NCBI GenBank assembly: GCA_016987375.1
Contig: PJRA01000011.1
Span: forward strand, 1,845,367 to 1,897,764
DNA: 52,398 bases
Reading direction: 5' to 3'
From: Brachionus koreanus
Taxonomy: Eukaryota > Rotifera > Eurotatoria > Ploima > Brachionidae
Below are positions 1-9,309 of the stretch, in pieces. Made by a program: the position numbers and the translations under genes. Under the pieces are notes generated by a model. It was not told where the DNA came from and searched no databases. It saw only the letters and a list, made by a program, of their open reading frames with translations. Numbering within the stretch: position 1 is the first letter of the stretch; each line of letters begins with the position of its first letter.

Positions 1-1103
1 TTTTTTAAAAGTTTAAAATAAAACTTTAATATGTTAGAAAAATTAAAAAATCTGCTATGAAATTTAATTGCACACTTAATTTTTTTTCAAATATTTTACT
101 TGGCCATTTTTTCCATTGATTTTAAATTCATCTCAAACATTATTTGGATATTATTTTCTCTTAATTTCATAAAAAAATAAAAAAAATTCAATAAAAAAAT
201 TATTATTCATAAATTTTTTAAGTCATAAAAAATATTCAATTTTGAATATTACTAATTAAAACCATTAAAGTCAATGTTTTTATTAAAGCTTAAATACTTG
301 TTAACTATCTGTTAATTTTTTCAAGTGATATTAATTTTTTAAGTAAATTTACAATTAGAGTAAATATTATTCTTATTGCTAATAAAAATAAAATATACGG
401 CGTGACTAAGATCATGTTTTCTTTTTACATAATAAATATTTACAAACAAATCGTTTATATTTAATTAATAAAAGATAAAGTATATCTGATGAAAGTTTCT
501 ACTTTATTACTTTTATATATAAATTTTTTACTTAAGATCGGTAATGTTTGATTCAAATTTTTTTTAATGTATTATTATGAGTAATATAACTTGCATTTTA
601 AAGTATTTTCTAACGAAAAGCCGGGTCTAATTAATGACATCCTAGTGAATCTTTATAAATCTTTCTAATCCGATCTGTTATAGATTATTTTTTTGTTTTA
701 ACTTTTTATCAGAAATATTAAAAGAATACAAGTAATTCAAAACTCTGCGATTAGGTCAATTCTAAAACTAAAATTTGATATTCCTCAAACATTTTACATC
801 ATGAAGCCTTTTGAATTGAGTGAAAGATATGTTGAGGCAGGATTGAGTCACTATTAGCTGTCAAACTGTTTTTTTAAAAGAACCAGATATTTTAAACCTA
901 TCTTTAATTATAATATATAATTTAGGGTAAATTTAGAATAAAATAATAAAATATTTAGAATAAAAATTATATATATATATATTTTAAAGGGACTTAGATA
1001 TATATTTTTAAGGTGGACTTAGAAATATTTATATTTTCTAATTCCACCCCCCCCATGCCAACTAGTAATATCTCTATGGAGCAGACTCCACGACAAATTT
1101 TAG
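1..1103. other. AT-rich DNA without recognised gene
   Basis: No open frame of note and no recognisable protein remnant on either strand. It holds homopolymer runs, a short TA repeat near 964-985 and a C8 run near 1047. A small hairpin (TGGAG-caga-CTCCA) lies near 1077-1091, just before the capsid-like gene. I see no viral terminal repeat that can be matched to the far end of the endogenous element. Confidence 0.6.
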
Positions 1104-1111
1104 TATAAATA
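1104..1111 (+). promoter_or_regulatory. TATA box upstream of the capsid-like gene
   Basis: TATAAATA lies 30 bases before the first ATG (1141) of the broken capsid-like frame. Position and sequence fit a TATA box, but in this AT-rich DNA the match could be chance. Confidence 0.35.
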
Positions 1112-1140
1112 AAACTAACTTAACATTTAATCAGATAAAA

Positions 1141-1621
1141 ATGAGTAATTTTATAGAAGCTGCAAAAACAGCAGCATACAATGTCTATGCCAAAATCATG
1201 GATAGGCACATAGATAGTCTACATAGGCGAATGTAATATAGGCCAAATGAACAAACTGCAAATGACCTAACACATAGTTTATTTATTGATATGATAATAA
1301 AAACATATAGAAACAATCCACTAGCTCTATAATTAATATTCAAAGATCCTAGAGTACAAAAATATTTTAACATTAAAACTGATGAATTAGCTTTTTATAT
1401 TATGGGTGTATTAAGAAAAGAAGGAGCACCAAGAGAACTAGTATCCTCAATAATAGACCATAATGATTTAACACATGGAACGAAATACAGTCAAGTTGAA
1501 GAAAAAAATAAATATAAAGCTTATGCAAGTACACCTGAAGAATTAGAAGCAGAGTTTGAAGCGTTTGAAGCATTTTATGAAACCAACTATGGAAAAAGTA
1601 TTAATGAATTAGGTATACATA
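1141..1621 (+). pseudogene. Endogenous ssDNA-virus capsid-like gene, 5' part (broken)
   Basis: One frame runs from ATG 1141 to the retrotransposon at 1622 and contains two in-frame TAA stops (1234-1236 and 1330-1332). The longest open stretch is 1402-1626. The frame is continuous with 8037-9309 across the insertion, so this is the N-terminal region of the same gene. It is acidic near its end (EELEAEFEAFEAFYE). I see no convincing phospholipase A2 motif of the kind found in many parvoviral VP1 proteins. Assignment as a capsid N-terminus rests on its continuity with the 3' part and on the convergent Rep gene, not on a motif in this segment. The stops show that it cannot make a full protein. Confidence 0.55.
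1617..1621 (+). repeat. Target-site duplication, left copy (ACATA)
   Basis: ACATA immediately precedes the 5' LTR and recurs at 8036-8040 directly after the 3' LTR. One A at the 3' junction is shared, so the duplication is 4 bp (CATA) if the LTR ends in AAA and 5 bp if it ends in AA. Confidence 0.8.
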
Positions 1622-1790
1622 TGTAACACCCGACTGAGCCGACCCCTCTCTATGGAGGCTCAGTCGAGTATTTAAAGACATTATTTTTTATTTTGAAAAA
1701 GAGTCTTTTTAATAAAGAAGTAGAGAAGAAAGTTGTTTTTTTTTCTTCTCTCCCTCTCTCTCTTTTTATTTAATAGCGCACGCTATTAAA
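1622..1790 (+). repeat. 5' long terminal repeat
   Basis: 169 bases, same sequence as 7868-8036. It starts with TG but ends in ATTAAA rather than CA. It holds a 10-bp perfect inverted repeat (1631-1640 with 1657-1666), a TATTTAAA box near 1668-1676, an AATAAA polyadenylation signal near 1711, and a long pyrimidine tract near 1736-1768. Such compact LTRs are usual for some Ty3/gypsy lineages. Confidence 0.92.
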
Positions 1791-1791
1791 T

Positions 1792-1809
1792 TGGTGGCAG
1801 CGGTTAAGC
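1792..1809 (+). other. Primer binding site, tRNA-Leu type
   Basis: TGGTGGCAGCGGT begins two bases after the 5' LTR. It is the complement of a tRNA 3' end reading ACCGCTGCCACCA, which matches the acceptor end of common animal tRNA-Leu. The match covers 13 bases and then diverges. The tRNA identity rests on recalled family knowledge. Confidence 0.7.
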
Positions 1810-1836
1810 TTAGGGAAATATAAAAAAAACAACAAG

Positions 1837-2775
1837 ATGTTTAATGAACACGTGCTGTTATTTATGCAGTGTTGCATAAGCGTAATCGTGTTAATGGTGA
1901 CTATTATCTTGGTCAGGCTAGGAACTAAGGTCTGGTCAGGGCTGAATGGAGAGTCAAAGTCGATAAGCAGTTCATGTAAAGTCAGTTTTCAAGAAGCCGA
2001 TGAAATCGAAGGACTTAATCGGACTAGAGAAAAAGTTCGCAAGGATACTGGAGAGTATTCGGGGATTAAGTCCGAGCCGATTAACATCTGGCGAGAAGGC
2101 GATCAAATAGGATACAATGAGACTGATCAAAGACGACAATACTCCAACCTAGGCCAAAATGACAGACAAGAGACAGAACCTGTACCAAGGCGATCACAAA
2201 TGTTTGGGGGACCGAACAGGACGCAGTGTGAACAGATGGAAAACGAACGAACCGGAAGCAGATGGCAAAGTACAAATCCGTTTTTAGACACGTGGAAGGA
2301 GGAACCAGAAAGATCGACGCCTAAATTCGAAGACATTCCACCGCGAAATCGTGGTAGATGGGAAAGCGAGACTCCTGCGAGATCGATCGGCACGCCAAAG
2401 TGGCCGGACCTGGGACGACGAAATACGTTGGAACCGAAAGTCTATATAAACAAGTCGGGTAGTCTAGCGGACGGTTCTCAGATAATCAAACCGGAAAAAG
2501 AAACAACATTAAGATCAGCGCGCATACGTGACGATTGGTGCGAAACAGCAGTTCAGACGCCAAAGCAAAAATCGTCGTCGAAGGAATGGTCATTCAAACC
2601 CACAATGTATACGATGAAACAGGACGTACGTACCTGGTGGAACCGTTTTATGTTGTTTGCAGAGAACAACGAGGTCGAAAATGCTGACCTGAGGAATTGT
2701 CTAGCAACATTTCTTGACGATGAATGTCTAGCTAGATACGATTTTACGATTTTAGGGTACCAAAAGGCCCAATAA
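1837..2775 (+). CDS. gag: Gag, N-terminal part (retrotransposon)
   Basis: 312 residues. Residues about 5-28 form a strong hydrophobic segment, unusual for a Ty3/gypsy Gag. Residues about 45-240 are a charged, Arg/Gln/Glu-rich, probably disordered stretch. From about residue 260 (VRTWWNRFMLFAENNEVE) the start of the retrotransposon-gag/capsid domain is recognisable. The frame ends 10 codons after an 8-bp tandem duplication (ACGATTTT at 2738-2745 and 2746-2753), and the rest of the domain continues in the -1 frame in the next ORF. The stop is therefore most simply a lesion. A programmed -1 shift is the alternative, but I see no classical slippery heptamer in the 37-base overlap. The start is the first ATG after the primer site. 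Confidence 0.8.
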   Translation: MFNEHVLLFMQCCISVIVLMVTIILVRLGTKVWSGLNGESKSISSSCKVSFQEADEIEGLNRTREKVRKDTGEYSGIKSEPINIWREGDQIGYNETDQRRQYSNLGQNDRQETEPVPRRSQMFGGPNRTQCEQMENERTGSRWQSTNPFLDTWKEEPERSTPKFEDIPPRNRGRWESETPARSIGTPKWPDLGRRNTLEPKVYINKSGSLADGSQIIKPEKETTLRSARIRDDWCETAVQTPKQKSSSKEWSFKPTMYTMKQDVRTWWNRFMLFAENNEVENADLRNCLATFLDDECLARYDFTILGYQKAQ

Positions 2776-5700
2776 CTCTTTTCGAGCTGGAGCTCGAAAT
2801 GGCAAAATTATTCGGCCACCAACCGGCGTCACAAACAGATGCCGTCGCCGAATTTTACAACCGTAGACAACTACCCGGCGAAGACTTCCGCGATTTTTAT
2901 ACGAGCCTGTGGACGTTGGCAAAAAAGGCGTTCGTATATACGGGCGAGTTCGATCAAAACCGGTACGACTACCTGGTAAAAGAGAGGTTCGTAACTGGCC
3001 TGATCGAACCATCAGTATTTTGGCGAGTGGATTTTTCAAGGCCACGTACGTGCGCCGAAGCTTACGATCTCGTGGCGCAAACCTATTCGAGGTTGGAAAT
3101 CCTAAACAGGAATAGGCCCACACCGAAGAGATCGCTCGCCATAGATGATAGATGTACCAAAGACATGGAAGACCGGGGTTCATTGTACACAGGAAAAGAA
3201 GCACCCGTTAGTCGAAAGGTTTGCCTGTACTGCGGCAAACAGGGACATTTAGTGGAGGACTGTTTTTCCAGAAAAAATCGAATGAAATTAGAAACTGTAG
3301 TCAGAAAAGAACGAACAGAGCAGAGCGTGTCGAATAGGGTGATAAATAAAGTCATGTTCGACGATAGCATTATTGGTAAATTGGAGGTAAACAACAAGCC
3401 TGTTAATTTTTTGTTTGACACTGGAACAGTCAAAACAATCTTAGCAAAGCGTGTTTGGGACAAATGTAAAGCTCCGGGCTCGGTTCTGCAGCCGCTTAAT
3501 GAGACTCTGGAAACTTGTATTGGTGGCCCGGTCAAAACAATAGGAAAGGGTAACTGTTCTGTCAAAATTAAGAACTACGAAGGTGAAGTGGAAATTATAG
3601 TGGTTGATGAACTGGTCAACGACTGTCTTTTAGGACTCGACGTGGCTTTCAAACTCACCGATATCAGGACATACTTAGAAAAAATACGAAAAGCGCTTTT
3701 GAATCAAAACCCGATCGAAGAAATAGTAGTAAATCAGGTCGTAGCTGAACAGAAAGCTCAGGCGCTTAGTCCTTCACAAACAGAACAATTGACTGTCCAA
3801 AGAGATAAGGAATCGGAGCCGAAGGACATTGCAACATTCAAATTAATAATACAAGACGAGTTTTGTGATATTGTCGGAACTGATATCAGCTCGATTACTC
3901 AAACACACTTATGTGAACATGCGATCGAGCTAACGACAAACAAGTCAATAAAACAACCGGCGCGACGCATTCCGTTTTCGTTGCGGGAAGAGGTAAAACG
4001 CCAGATTGACGAGATGTTAGAAGCGGGGCTGATCAGCGAAAGCGAATCACCATGGGCTTCACCTATCGTTCTTATCAAAAAAAGTAACGGGAAGATCCGG
4101 ATGTGCATTGACTACCGTAGACTAAATGAAATCACAGTTAAGGACAGCTATCCACTGCCGAAAATTGAGTCAATGATCGTCCAGTTGAACGGTGCTACTA
4201 CGTTCACCAAGTTAGACTTAACAGCTGGTTATCATCAAATTCAGATTAGAAAAAGCGATCGCCCCAAAACTGCGTTCATTACGGAATTCGGATTGTTCGA
4301 GTTCAACGTGATGTCATTCGGACTAACAAACGCACCTGCTACTTTCCAGAGGACAATGGAGAAAGCATTGAAAGGGATCCTAAACGTTTTCTGCTTGGTT
4401 TACTTGGATGATATTATCATTTTTTCGAAAACGGCCCAGGAACACTACGTTCATGTGAGAACTGTGTTAGAACGAATCAGAGCAGCGTGTTTGAAAATCA
4501 ATTGGGAGAAATGCGACTGGTTTGTACCGTCGATACAATATTTAGGTCATGTGGTAAGTAACGGAACAGTCCGCCCGTCACCAGAAAAAATAGTAGTGCT
4601 ATTCAGGTACGAACGCCCAAGAACAGTGCGCCAACTGCAAAGTTTTCTGGGACTCGCAAATCACTATCGACGCTTCGTAAAAGGGTTCGCCGAAATTGCT
4701 GGACCGCTCCATGAAGCGACGGAGAAGAGCAAAAATTTCACATGGAACCAACAACGTCAAGAGAGTTTCGATGAAATTAGAACCTATCTTACCACACCGC
4801 ACGATGGTACTAAGGGGGTCTTAATCTTGCCGAATTTTGATGAGGAATTTAGGTTGGAGACGGATGCAAGCGAGCATAGCGCTGGAGCGGTGCTAAGTCA
4901 AAAATATAGAGGTTTTTGGAGACCGGTTGCGTACTGGAGCAAACGGTTCAGCAAACAGCAGAGAAAGTATTCAGCGGCGGAGCGGGAGTTATTGGCAATA
5001 GAGATGGCAATTGATCATTTTAAGCATTACTTATTTGGTAAGAAATTCACAATCGTCACCGATCACAAACCCCTAGTGTGGCTAAAGAACTTGAAGGACC
5101 CTGCTCCTAGGTTGACAAGATGGCTAATAGAATTGCGGATGTATGATTTCGACATCGAGTATCGGAAAGGTCATGAAAACAGCAACGCAGATGCACTATC
5201 TAGATGGCTTTTAGAAGAAGAGGAAGGGCAAGATGCACAGGACGATCCGGGGTTTGTAGTAAATCACGTAATACTCCAAGAGACGGAGTTTAACGAGGAG
5301 CAGTTGGAAGACCAGTCGATCGCCGAGCTGCACCGATGGTTATTAGATGGTAACAGACCGGACGCGTGCGACAGGACAGATCAGGAGCGTTTTATTTATT
5401 GGTGTCAGTTTAAGCGTTTCAGAATTTTTGGTAAGAACGTTTATAGGCGGTATGAGAAGGACGAAATGGGTGTCCAGTACCAGTATGTGGTCCCAAAGAA
5501 GGATAGAGAAAAAGTACTACAAAAAGTGCACGATGATCCGTTCGGTGGTCATCTGGGTGTCGATAAAACCACAGACAAAATTAAGGGTAGGTTTTATTGG
5601 CCAAAGTACTTGAAGGATAACGCGGAATATATCCAAAGATGCGACAAGTGCGCACTGGTTAAAGCGCCTAAGGCTTACACCAAACAACCGGTAGTGCCGA

Positions 5701-6887
5701 TCCGAACGAGTAGGCCTTTTCAAATTATCACATGGGACATTCTTGGCCCATTACCGTCAACTGAACAGGATTATCTGTACATCCTGGTGGTCATCTGCCA
5801 TTTTTCAAAATTTGTCGAGTTATTCGCATTGAAAACGCAAGTGTCCGAGGAGATTGCAAATTGCCTGGTCCAGTTCATTTGTCGCCACGGCGTTCCAGAA
5901 GCGGCACTGTCCGACAGGGGTCCTAATTTTCAATCGGAGTTGATGAATCAGCTTTTCGAGTTGTTGGACATCAAAAGGTTGAGAACGTCAGCATATCATC
6001 CCCAGTGCGATGGCGAAACCGAGCGTTTCAATCGCACTTTGGAGCAAATGTTGGCATGTTACGTGGCCGACACCCAAGAGAAATGGGACAGCTACCTCCC
6101 AAAATTAGCGTTCGCGTACAACACGGCAGTACACACTACAACGGGCTCAACCCCATTCGAAGTTGTTTATGGCCGGAAACCAAAACTGCCGGTAGATTTA
6201 ATGTTCCCAAGCCCTGATCTAGATTTGAATCTTGATGTAGAGTCCTATGCAAATAAGGTACGTGCGGATCTGCTAAGATGTTACGATACAGTGGCCAAAA
6301 CCTCGAATTCGAAGGTTAGTAAATTTAAGTTTTACGCCGACCGCAACGTGAGAGCGGCTCGGTATTCTCTGGGAGACAGGGTTTATCTACTAAAAGAGGC
6401 GAAAAGAAAAGGTGTTTCCAAGAAGTTGAGCCACAAATGGAAAGGACCATACACCGTTGTAGAGGTTTTGAATGAGAATAATTACCTCATTAGAGCCGAG
6501 CACAATGGAAAAAAACAACTGGTACATGCCAATAAGCTCAAACGATGTTTCAAACCCCCAGCTAATACGTGGTACAACACGATGCTCGAAGATTCTGGAG
6601 CAAGTCAAGAAATTACTGACCCAAACCCAAATCAACAAGTAGGGGTCGAGGGGGATGCTGAAGAAAGTTATTGGATAGACCAAAATTTTCTCGAAGTAAA
6701 CGAAGATGATATGGACATTTTTGACAGTCTAGATTCACCGGAGCAGAACAGTTCGGTGTTCGAGCCAAATCATTATCTGAGAAAACAAGTCGAAGCAGCC
6801 CTGAGCGCTGACTCCGCAGAGGGAGAAGGAGGGGTTCAGGCCAGACCTAAGAGGTCCAGAAAACCTCCCGATCGCCTGCATTATTAA
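2736..6887 (+). CDS. pol: Gag C-terminus and Pol polyprotein: zinc knuckle, protease, RT, RNase H, integrase
   Basis: The frame is open from 2736; the first ATG is 2799 (1362 residues from there). Order of domains, numbered from that ATG: second half of the gag/capsid domain (1-105); CCHC zinc knuckle C142, C145, H150, C155; aspartic protease with DTG at 207-209; reverse transcriptase about 385-585 with YLDD at 535-538; RNase H with D689, E near 730, D755 and D798; integrase zinc finger H911, H918, C948, C951; integrase core D980, D1039 and E1075 with DD35E spacing; GPY motif at 1216-1218. All catalytic residues are present. The last 100 residues are acidic then basic, with no chromodomain visible. 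The gag domain starting in another frame upstream shows that the natural product was a Gag-Pol read without this interruption. Confidence 0.95.
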   Translation: MRFYDFRVPKGPITLFELELEMAKLFGHQPASQTDAVAEFYNRRQLPGEDFRDFYTSLWTLAKKAFVYTGEFDQNRYDYLVKERFVTGLIEPSVFWRVDFSRPRTCAEAYDLVAQTYSRLEILNRNRPTPKRSLAIDDRCTKDMEDRGSLYTGKEAPVSRKVCLYCGKQGHLVEDCFSRKNRMKLETVVRKERTEQSVSNRVINKVMFDDSIIGKLEVNNKPVNFLFDTGTVKTILAKRVWDKCKAPGSVLQPLNETLETCIGGPVKTIGKGNCSVKIKNYEGEVEIIVVDELVNDCLLGLDVAFKLTDIRTYLEKIRKALLNQNPIEEIVVNQVVAEQKAQALSPSQTEQLTVQRDKESEPKDIATFKLIIQDEFCDIVGTDISSITQTHLCEHAIELTTNKSIKQPARRIPFSLREEVKRQIDEMLEAGLISESESPWASPIVLIKKSNGKIRMCIDYRRLNEITVKDSYPLPKIESMIVQLNGATTFTKLDLTAGYHQIQIRKSDRPKTAFITEFGLFEFNVMSFGLTNAPATFQRTMEKALKGILNVFCLVYLDDIIIFSKTAQEHYVHVRTVLERIRAACLKINWEKCDWFVPSIQYLGHVVSNGTVRPSPEKIVVLFRYERPRTVRQLQSFLGLANHYRRFVKGFAEIAGPLHEATEKSKNFTWNQQRQESFDEIRTYLTTPHDGTKGVLILPNFDEEFRLETDASEHSAGAVLSQKYRGFWRPVAYWSKRFSKQQRKYSAAERELLAIEMAIDHFKHYLFGKKFTIVTDHKPLVWLKNLKDPAPRLTRWLIELRMYDFDIEYRKGHENSNADALSRWLLEEEEGQDAQDDPGFVVNHVILQETEFNEEQLEDQSIAELHRWLLDGNRPDACDRTDQERFIYWCQFKRFRIFGKNVYRRYEKDEMGVQYQYVVPKKDREKVLQKVHDDPFGGHLGVDKTTDKIKGRFYWPKYLKDNAEYIQRCDKCALVKAPKAYTKQPVVPIRTSRPFQIITWDILGPLPSTEQDYLYILVVICHFSKFVELFALKTQVSEEIANCLVQFICRHGVPEAALSDRGPNFQSELMNQLFELLDIKRLRTSAYHPQCDGETERFNRTLEQMLACYVADTQEKWDSYLPKLAFAYNTAVHTTTGSTPFEVVYGRKPKLPVDLMFPSPDLDLNLDVESYANKVRADLLRCYDTVAKTSNSKVSKFKFYADRNVRAARYSLGDRVYLLKEAKRKGVSKKLSHKWKGPYTVVEVLNENNYLIRAEHNGKKQLVHANKLKRCFKPPANTWYNTMLEDSGASQEITDPNPNQQVGVEGDAEESYWIDQNFLEVNEDDMDIFDSLDSPEQNSSVFEPNHYLRKQVEAALSADSAEGEGGVQARPKRSRKPPDRLHY

Positions 6888-7241
6888 TATCGTGTTGTAG
6901 AGAAAAATAAACTCACCTGAGCGGTGCAGCAAAGCCCACTAGTCATTTTGTATTTTTTTTATTTATTTATTTTATAAAGTAGAAATTGTTGTTCTCTTCT
7001 TTTCTTTTTCCCCGTTAATATTGCATGTATTCCCCGCTATGTAGAATTTTGTTAAGTTAGTTGCCTTTAATAAACTTGCCACAAGTCAGTTCCCAGTCCT
7101 CTCAAAAGACTGGGAGACAGAAAGCAGGTCGGCGCACTACGCTGCGTGAGCAAGGTCATGTTCGAATCCTCATGTTCGAACAAGTTGTGAATTCAAATAA
7201 AATTTAATTGTAATTCAAATAAAATCGAGTTAAGTTTCGTA
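6888..7241 (+). other. Retrotransposon spacer between pol and ORF3
   Basis: Non-coding stretch with a T-rich tract near 6950-6975 and a pyrimidine tract near 6995-7015 followed by AG-ended sequence that could act as a splice acceptor for a subgenomic ORF3 mRNA. There is a hairpin (CCCAGTC...GACTGGG) near 7092-7115, and two copies of CATGTTCGAA near 7158-7180, the first resembling a tRNA B-box. Confidence 0.4.
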
Positions 7242-7883
7242 ATGACAGAACAGCTCTGCAAAGCACGACACGTACCATTGGAAGTACGTGTCGAACCAAA
7301 TATAAATGTAAGGAACGCGACCCGGAATTCCCTTGAGGAATGGGTCTGCGAGAATGGTGGAAGGGAGCGCGGCGGTCTCGTGCGATGCCGCCTCATAGAA
7401 CGACGCCCCACGCCACTCATCTTCATGTCCATGGCCAACATTCAGGAGAACGAATGGTTGATGGACATGATACGCCGGACCCCTTTTGACGGACAGTTAA
7501 TGGTCTGTGGTCCGGAGAACTATGTCCAATGCTGGACTCCAGTTCCACAATCCGCTCCGGGTCCAACGCCCGTTGTCGTTCCCCAACCAGCTCCAGCACA
7601 ACGCGCACCAACCCCGACACCCCACGTGGCCTCCCCCCCACCACAGTCACCAACTTCACCAGCAGCGCCTTCGTTCATTCCACCAGCCCCAACGGCGGTC
7701 GTGTTTGGCCCCAGCTTAACTATACACTTGACCGCGGATAATCCGGTAAGTCGAGTCATGGGCCGCGGCCGGGGATTTTCAAAGCTGGGCACCGCATCTG
7801 TATCTACAATCGTGCCGACCACACCAGGCTCGAACGTCAGGAGCCGTTCTGGCGAAACGGGGACTCATGTAACACCCGACTGA
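7242..7883 (+). CDS. Retrotransposon ORF3, proline-rich protein of unknown function
   Basis: 213 residues in the position where env-like genes lie. Residues 1-95 are mixed and charged, with no signal peptide. Residues about 98-150 are strongly Pro/Ala/Ser/Thr-rich (repeated PAP, PTP, SPP). The end is Gly/Arg-rich (GRGRGF). No membrane segment, cleavage site or glycoprotein feature is visible, so it does not look like an envelope. The stop codon falls inside the 3' LTR, so the last five residues are LTR-encoded. No family is recognised. The high GC and long open frame in this context support real coding. Confidence 0.6.
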   Translation: MTEQLCKARHVPLEVRVEPNINVRNATRNSLEEWVCENGGRERGGLVRCRLIERRPTPLIFMSMANIQENEWLMDMIRRTPFDGQLMVCGPENYVQCWTPVPQSAPGPTPVVVPQPAPAQRAPTPTPHVASPPPQSPTSPAAPSFIPPAPTAVVFGPSLTIHLTADNPVSRVMGRGRGFSKLGTASVSTIVPTTPGSNVRSRSGETGTHVTPD

Positions 7884-8036
7884 GCCGACCCCTCTCTATG
7901 GAGGCTCAGTCGAGTATTTAAAGACATTATTTTTTATTTTGAAAAAGAGTCTTTTTAATAAAGAAGTAGAGAAGAAAGTTGTTTTTTTTTCTTCTCTCCC
8001 TCTCTCTCTTTTTATTTAATAGCGCACGCTATTAAA
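7868..8036 (+). repeat. 3' long terminal repeat
   Basis: Same 169 bases as the 5' LTR, including the nine-T run, which can be counted in both copies. The sequence just upstream (GCGAAACGGGGACTCA) is only a short, weak polypurine tract. Confidence 0.92.
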
Positions 8037-8040
8037 CATA
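8036..8040 (+). repeat. Target-site duplication, right copy (ACATA)
   Basis: Mirrors 1617-1621. With one copy of the duplication the capsid-like reading frame runs uninterrupted from left to right of the element, which independently confirms the junctions. Confidence 0.8.
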
Positions 8041-9309
8041 GAAGCAACGATCCAAAAAAACTTAAATCAAACGAAGATATTGAATCTATAAGTTCAGGAA
8101 TTTTAGAGGAGCCAGATTCACCAGAACTACCACATAAAAGCAGACCAGAAACGAGAACAACAGCTAAACCGCCAGAAGAACCTGAAATGATGGAAGAAAT
8201 GGAAACAGATAGAGCTGCAGAAGGTTCTTCAGGTATAGGACATCATGGAGGATATTATGGAAATGCTGGAAGAAATGTAGGATTTGAAAAAAGTAGATTA
8301 GAGAAGTTGTAAAAACTCATAACAGAGGTGATTATATTTGGTACTGGGGAATGTCAAGATTCCAAACAAATTATGATGCTAATCCACCATACCTAAATGA
8401 TGTAACAATTGGTCTTAGAAAAACTGGAATTGTAAAATTTCAACCTGCATACACAGCTAATACTATGCAATATTCATACAATACAGGTCGTACATCACTA
8501 TGTAACCAAGTTTATGCTAAACCACTAAATCTTTTCGTAAGGGATTTTATTGACCATAAAACTTTAACTGAAACATCTGGAAAACTAAGAGAATTTAAAA
8601 AACTTTCACTGACAGAAATAACTGTAGAAATAGAAATACATACAAAAAAAGGATCAGCATTCGAAAATGAATGGTACTTAAATATGTGGTCTGCTTTAAC
8701 AGTTCCAACACCAGCTCAAATGAGAGCTGCAAAAAAAGATCTAACATGGAAACCACAATACTTAATATATAGAGATGCAGACGGAGATTATACAGCAAAT
8801 GGTATAATAAAAGGAAATAGTGAATATAAGAATCCAGCTAATGAAAACAAACCTTCATTTAAATACAAAGTTTAAGAAAAAAAGATAAAACTATTGATAT
8901 AGTTCAAGATGGATTTAGTTTTACTAGAAAAATAACAGCAGGAGGACCATATTATATTACTCCAGATAAAGTATGGGAATTAAAAGATACTAGTGTCTCA
9001 AGTTTAATAAATGAAATTGAAGGACAAAGTGCTGATGCAAGTGGCAATCTTATAAAATGGCCTGAATATTTTAACTTTTTAATAGCACCATTAAATGCAG
9101 ATATGGTAATGTGTGAAGCTGATGCTAATGCATGTATAACGCCAAACTTTCATACAGAATTACATGTAAAAACTACTGCAACATGAATGTGTATGAGAAA
9201 TTCTAAAGTAAATGCAACAATAGGATTTAAAAATGATCCTTATTATAAAGCTAATGCACAATACAATATGGAAGTAATAGAGCATTCTAATACCCACCGA
9301 ATAGCTTAG
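8037..9309 (+). pseudogene. Endogenous ssDNA-virus capsid-like gene, 3' part (broken)
   Basis: Three blocks in succession. The first, 8037-8312, is acidic and Pro-rich, then Gly-rich (GHHGGYYGNAGRNVG). The frame changes near 8309. The second block, about 8311-8875, includes the open frame 8351-8875 (174 residues) with RGDYIWYWGMSRF just before it. The frame changes again near 8871-8884. The third block, 8881-9309, has an in-frame TGA at 9184-9186 and ends in TAG. The Gly-rich linker followed by a beta-rich region of about 330 residues resembles the order in parvovirus-type capsid proteins (Gly-rich stretch, then jelly-roll). This is pattern judgement, not a database match. The convergent Rep gene supports a small ssDNA virus origin. 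Confidence 0.6.

Larger units (their letters stand above)
1622..8036 (+). mobile_element. Ty3/gypsy (Metaviridae-type) LTR retrotransposon
   Basis: A 6.4-kb element with LTRs at 1622-1790 and 7868-8036, a primer binding site, gag, pol ordered PR-RT-RNaseH-IN, and a third ORF. Integrase following RNase H, with a GPY/F-type motif, places it in the Ty3/gypsy group. It is flanked by a 4-5 bp target duplication and sits inside the capsid-like pseudogene in sense orientation. By eye the two LTRs are identical over 169 bases, so insertion was recent. Its base composition is clearly more GC-rich than the surrounding DNA. Its gag-pol frame is interrupted by an 8-bp tandem duplication, so this copy is probably not autonomous. 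Confidence 0.95.

Noticed and set aside
1441..1520. Possible phospholipase A2 motif in the capsid N-terminus
   Set aside because: A DH...THGTKY stretch vaguely recalls it, but the calcium-loop motif and the His-Asp pair are not there.
2736..2775. Programmed -1 frameshift between gag and pol
   Set aside because: No classical slippery heptamer in phase, the junction lies inside the capsid domain rather than after the zinc knuckle, and an 8-bp tandem duplication explains the frame change.
8307..8884. Introns in the capsid-like gene
   Set aside because: At the two frame changes no GT-AG pair of plausible length fits; simple indels are more likely.
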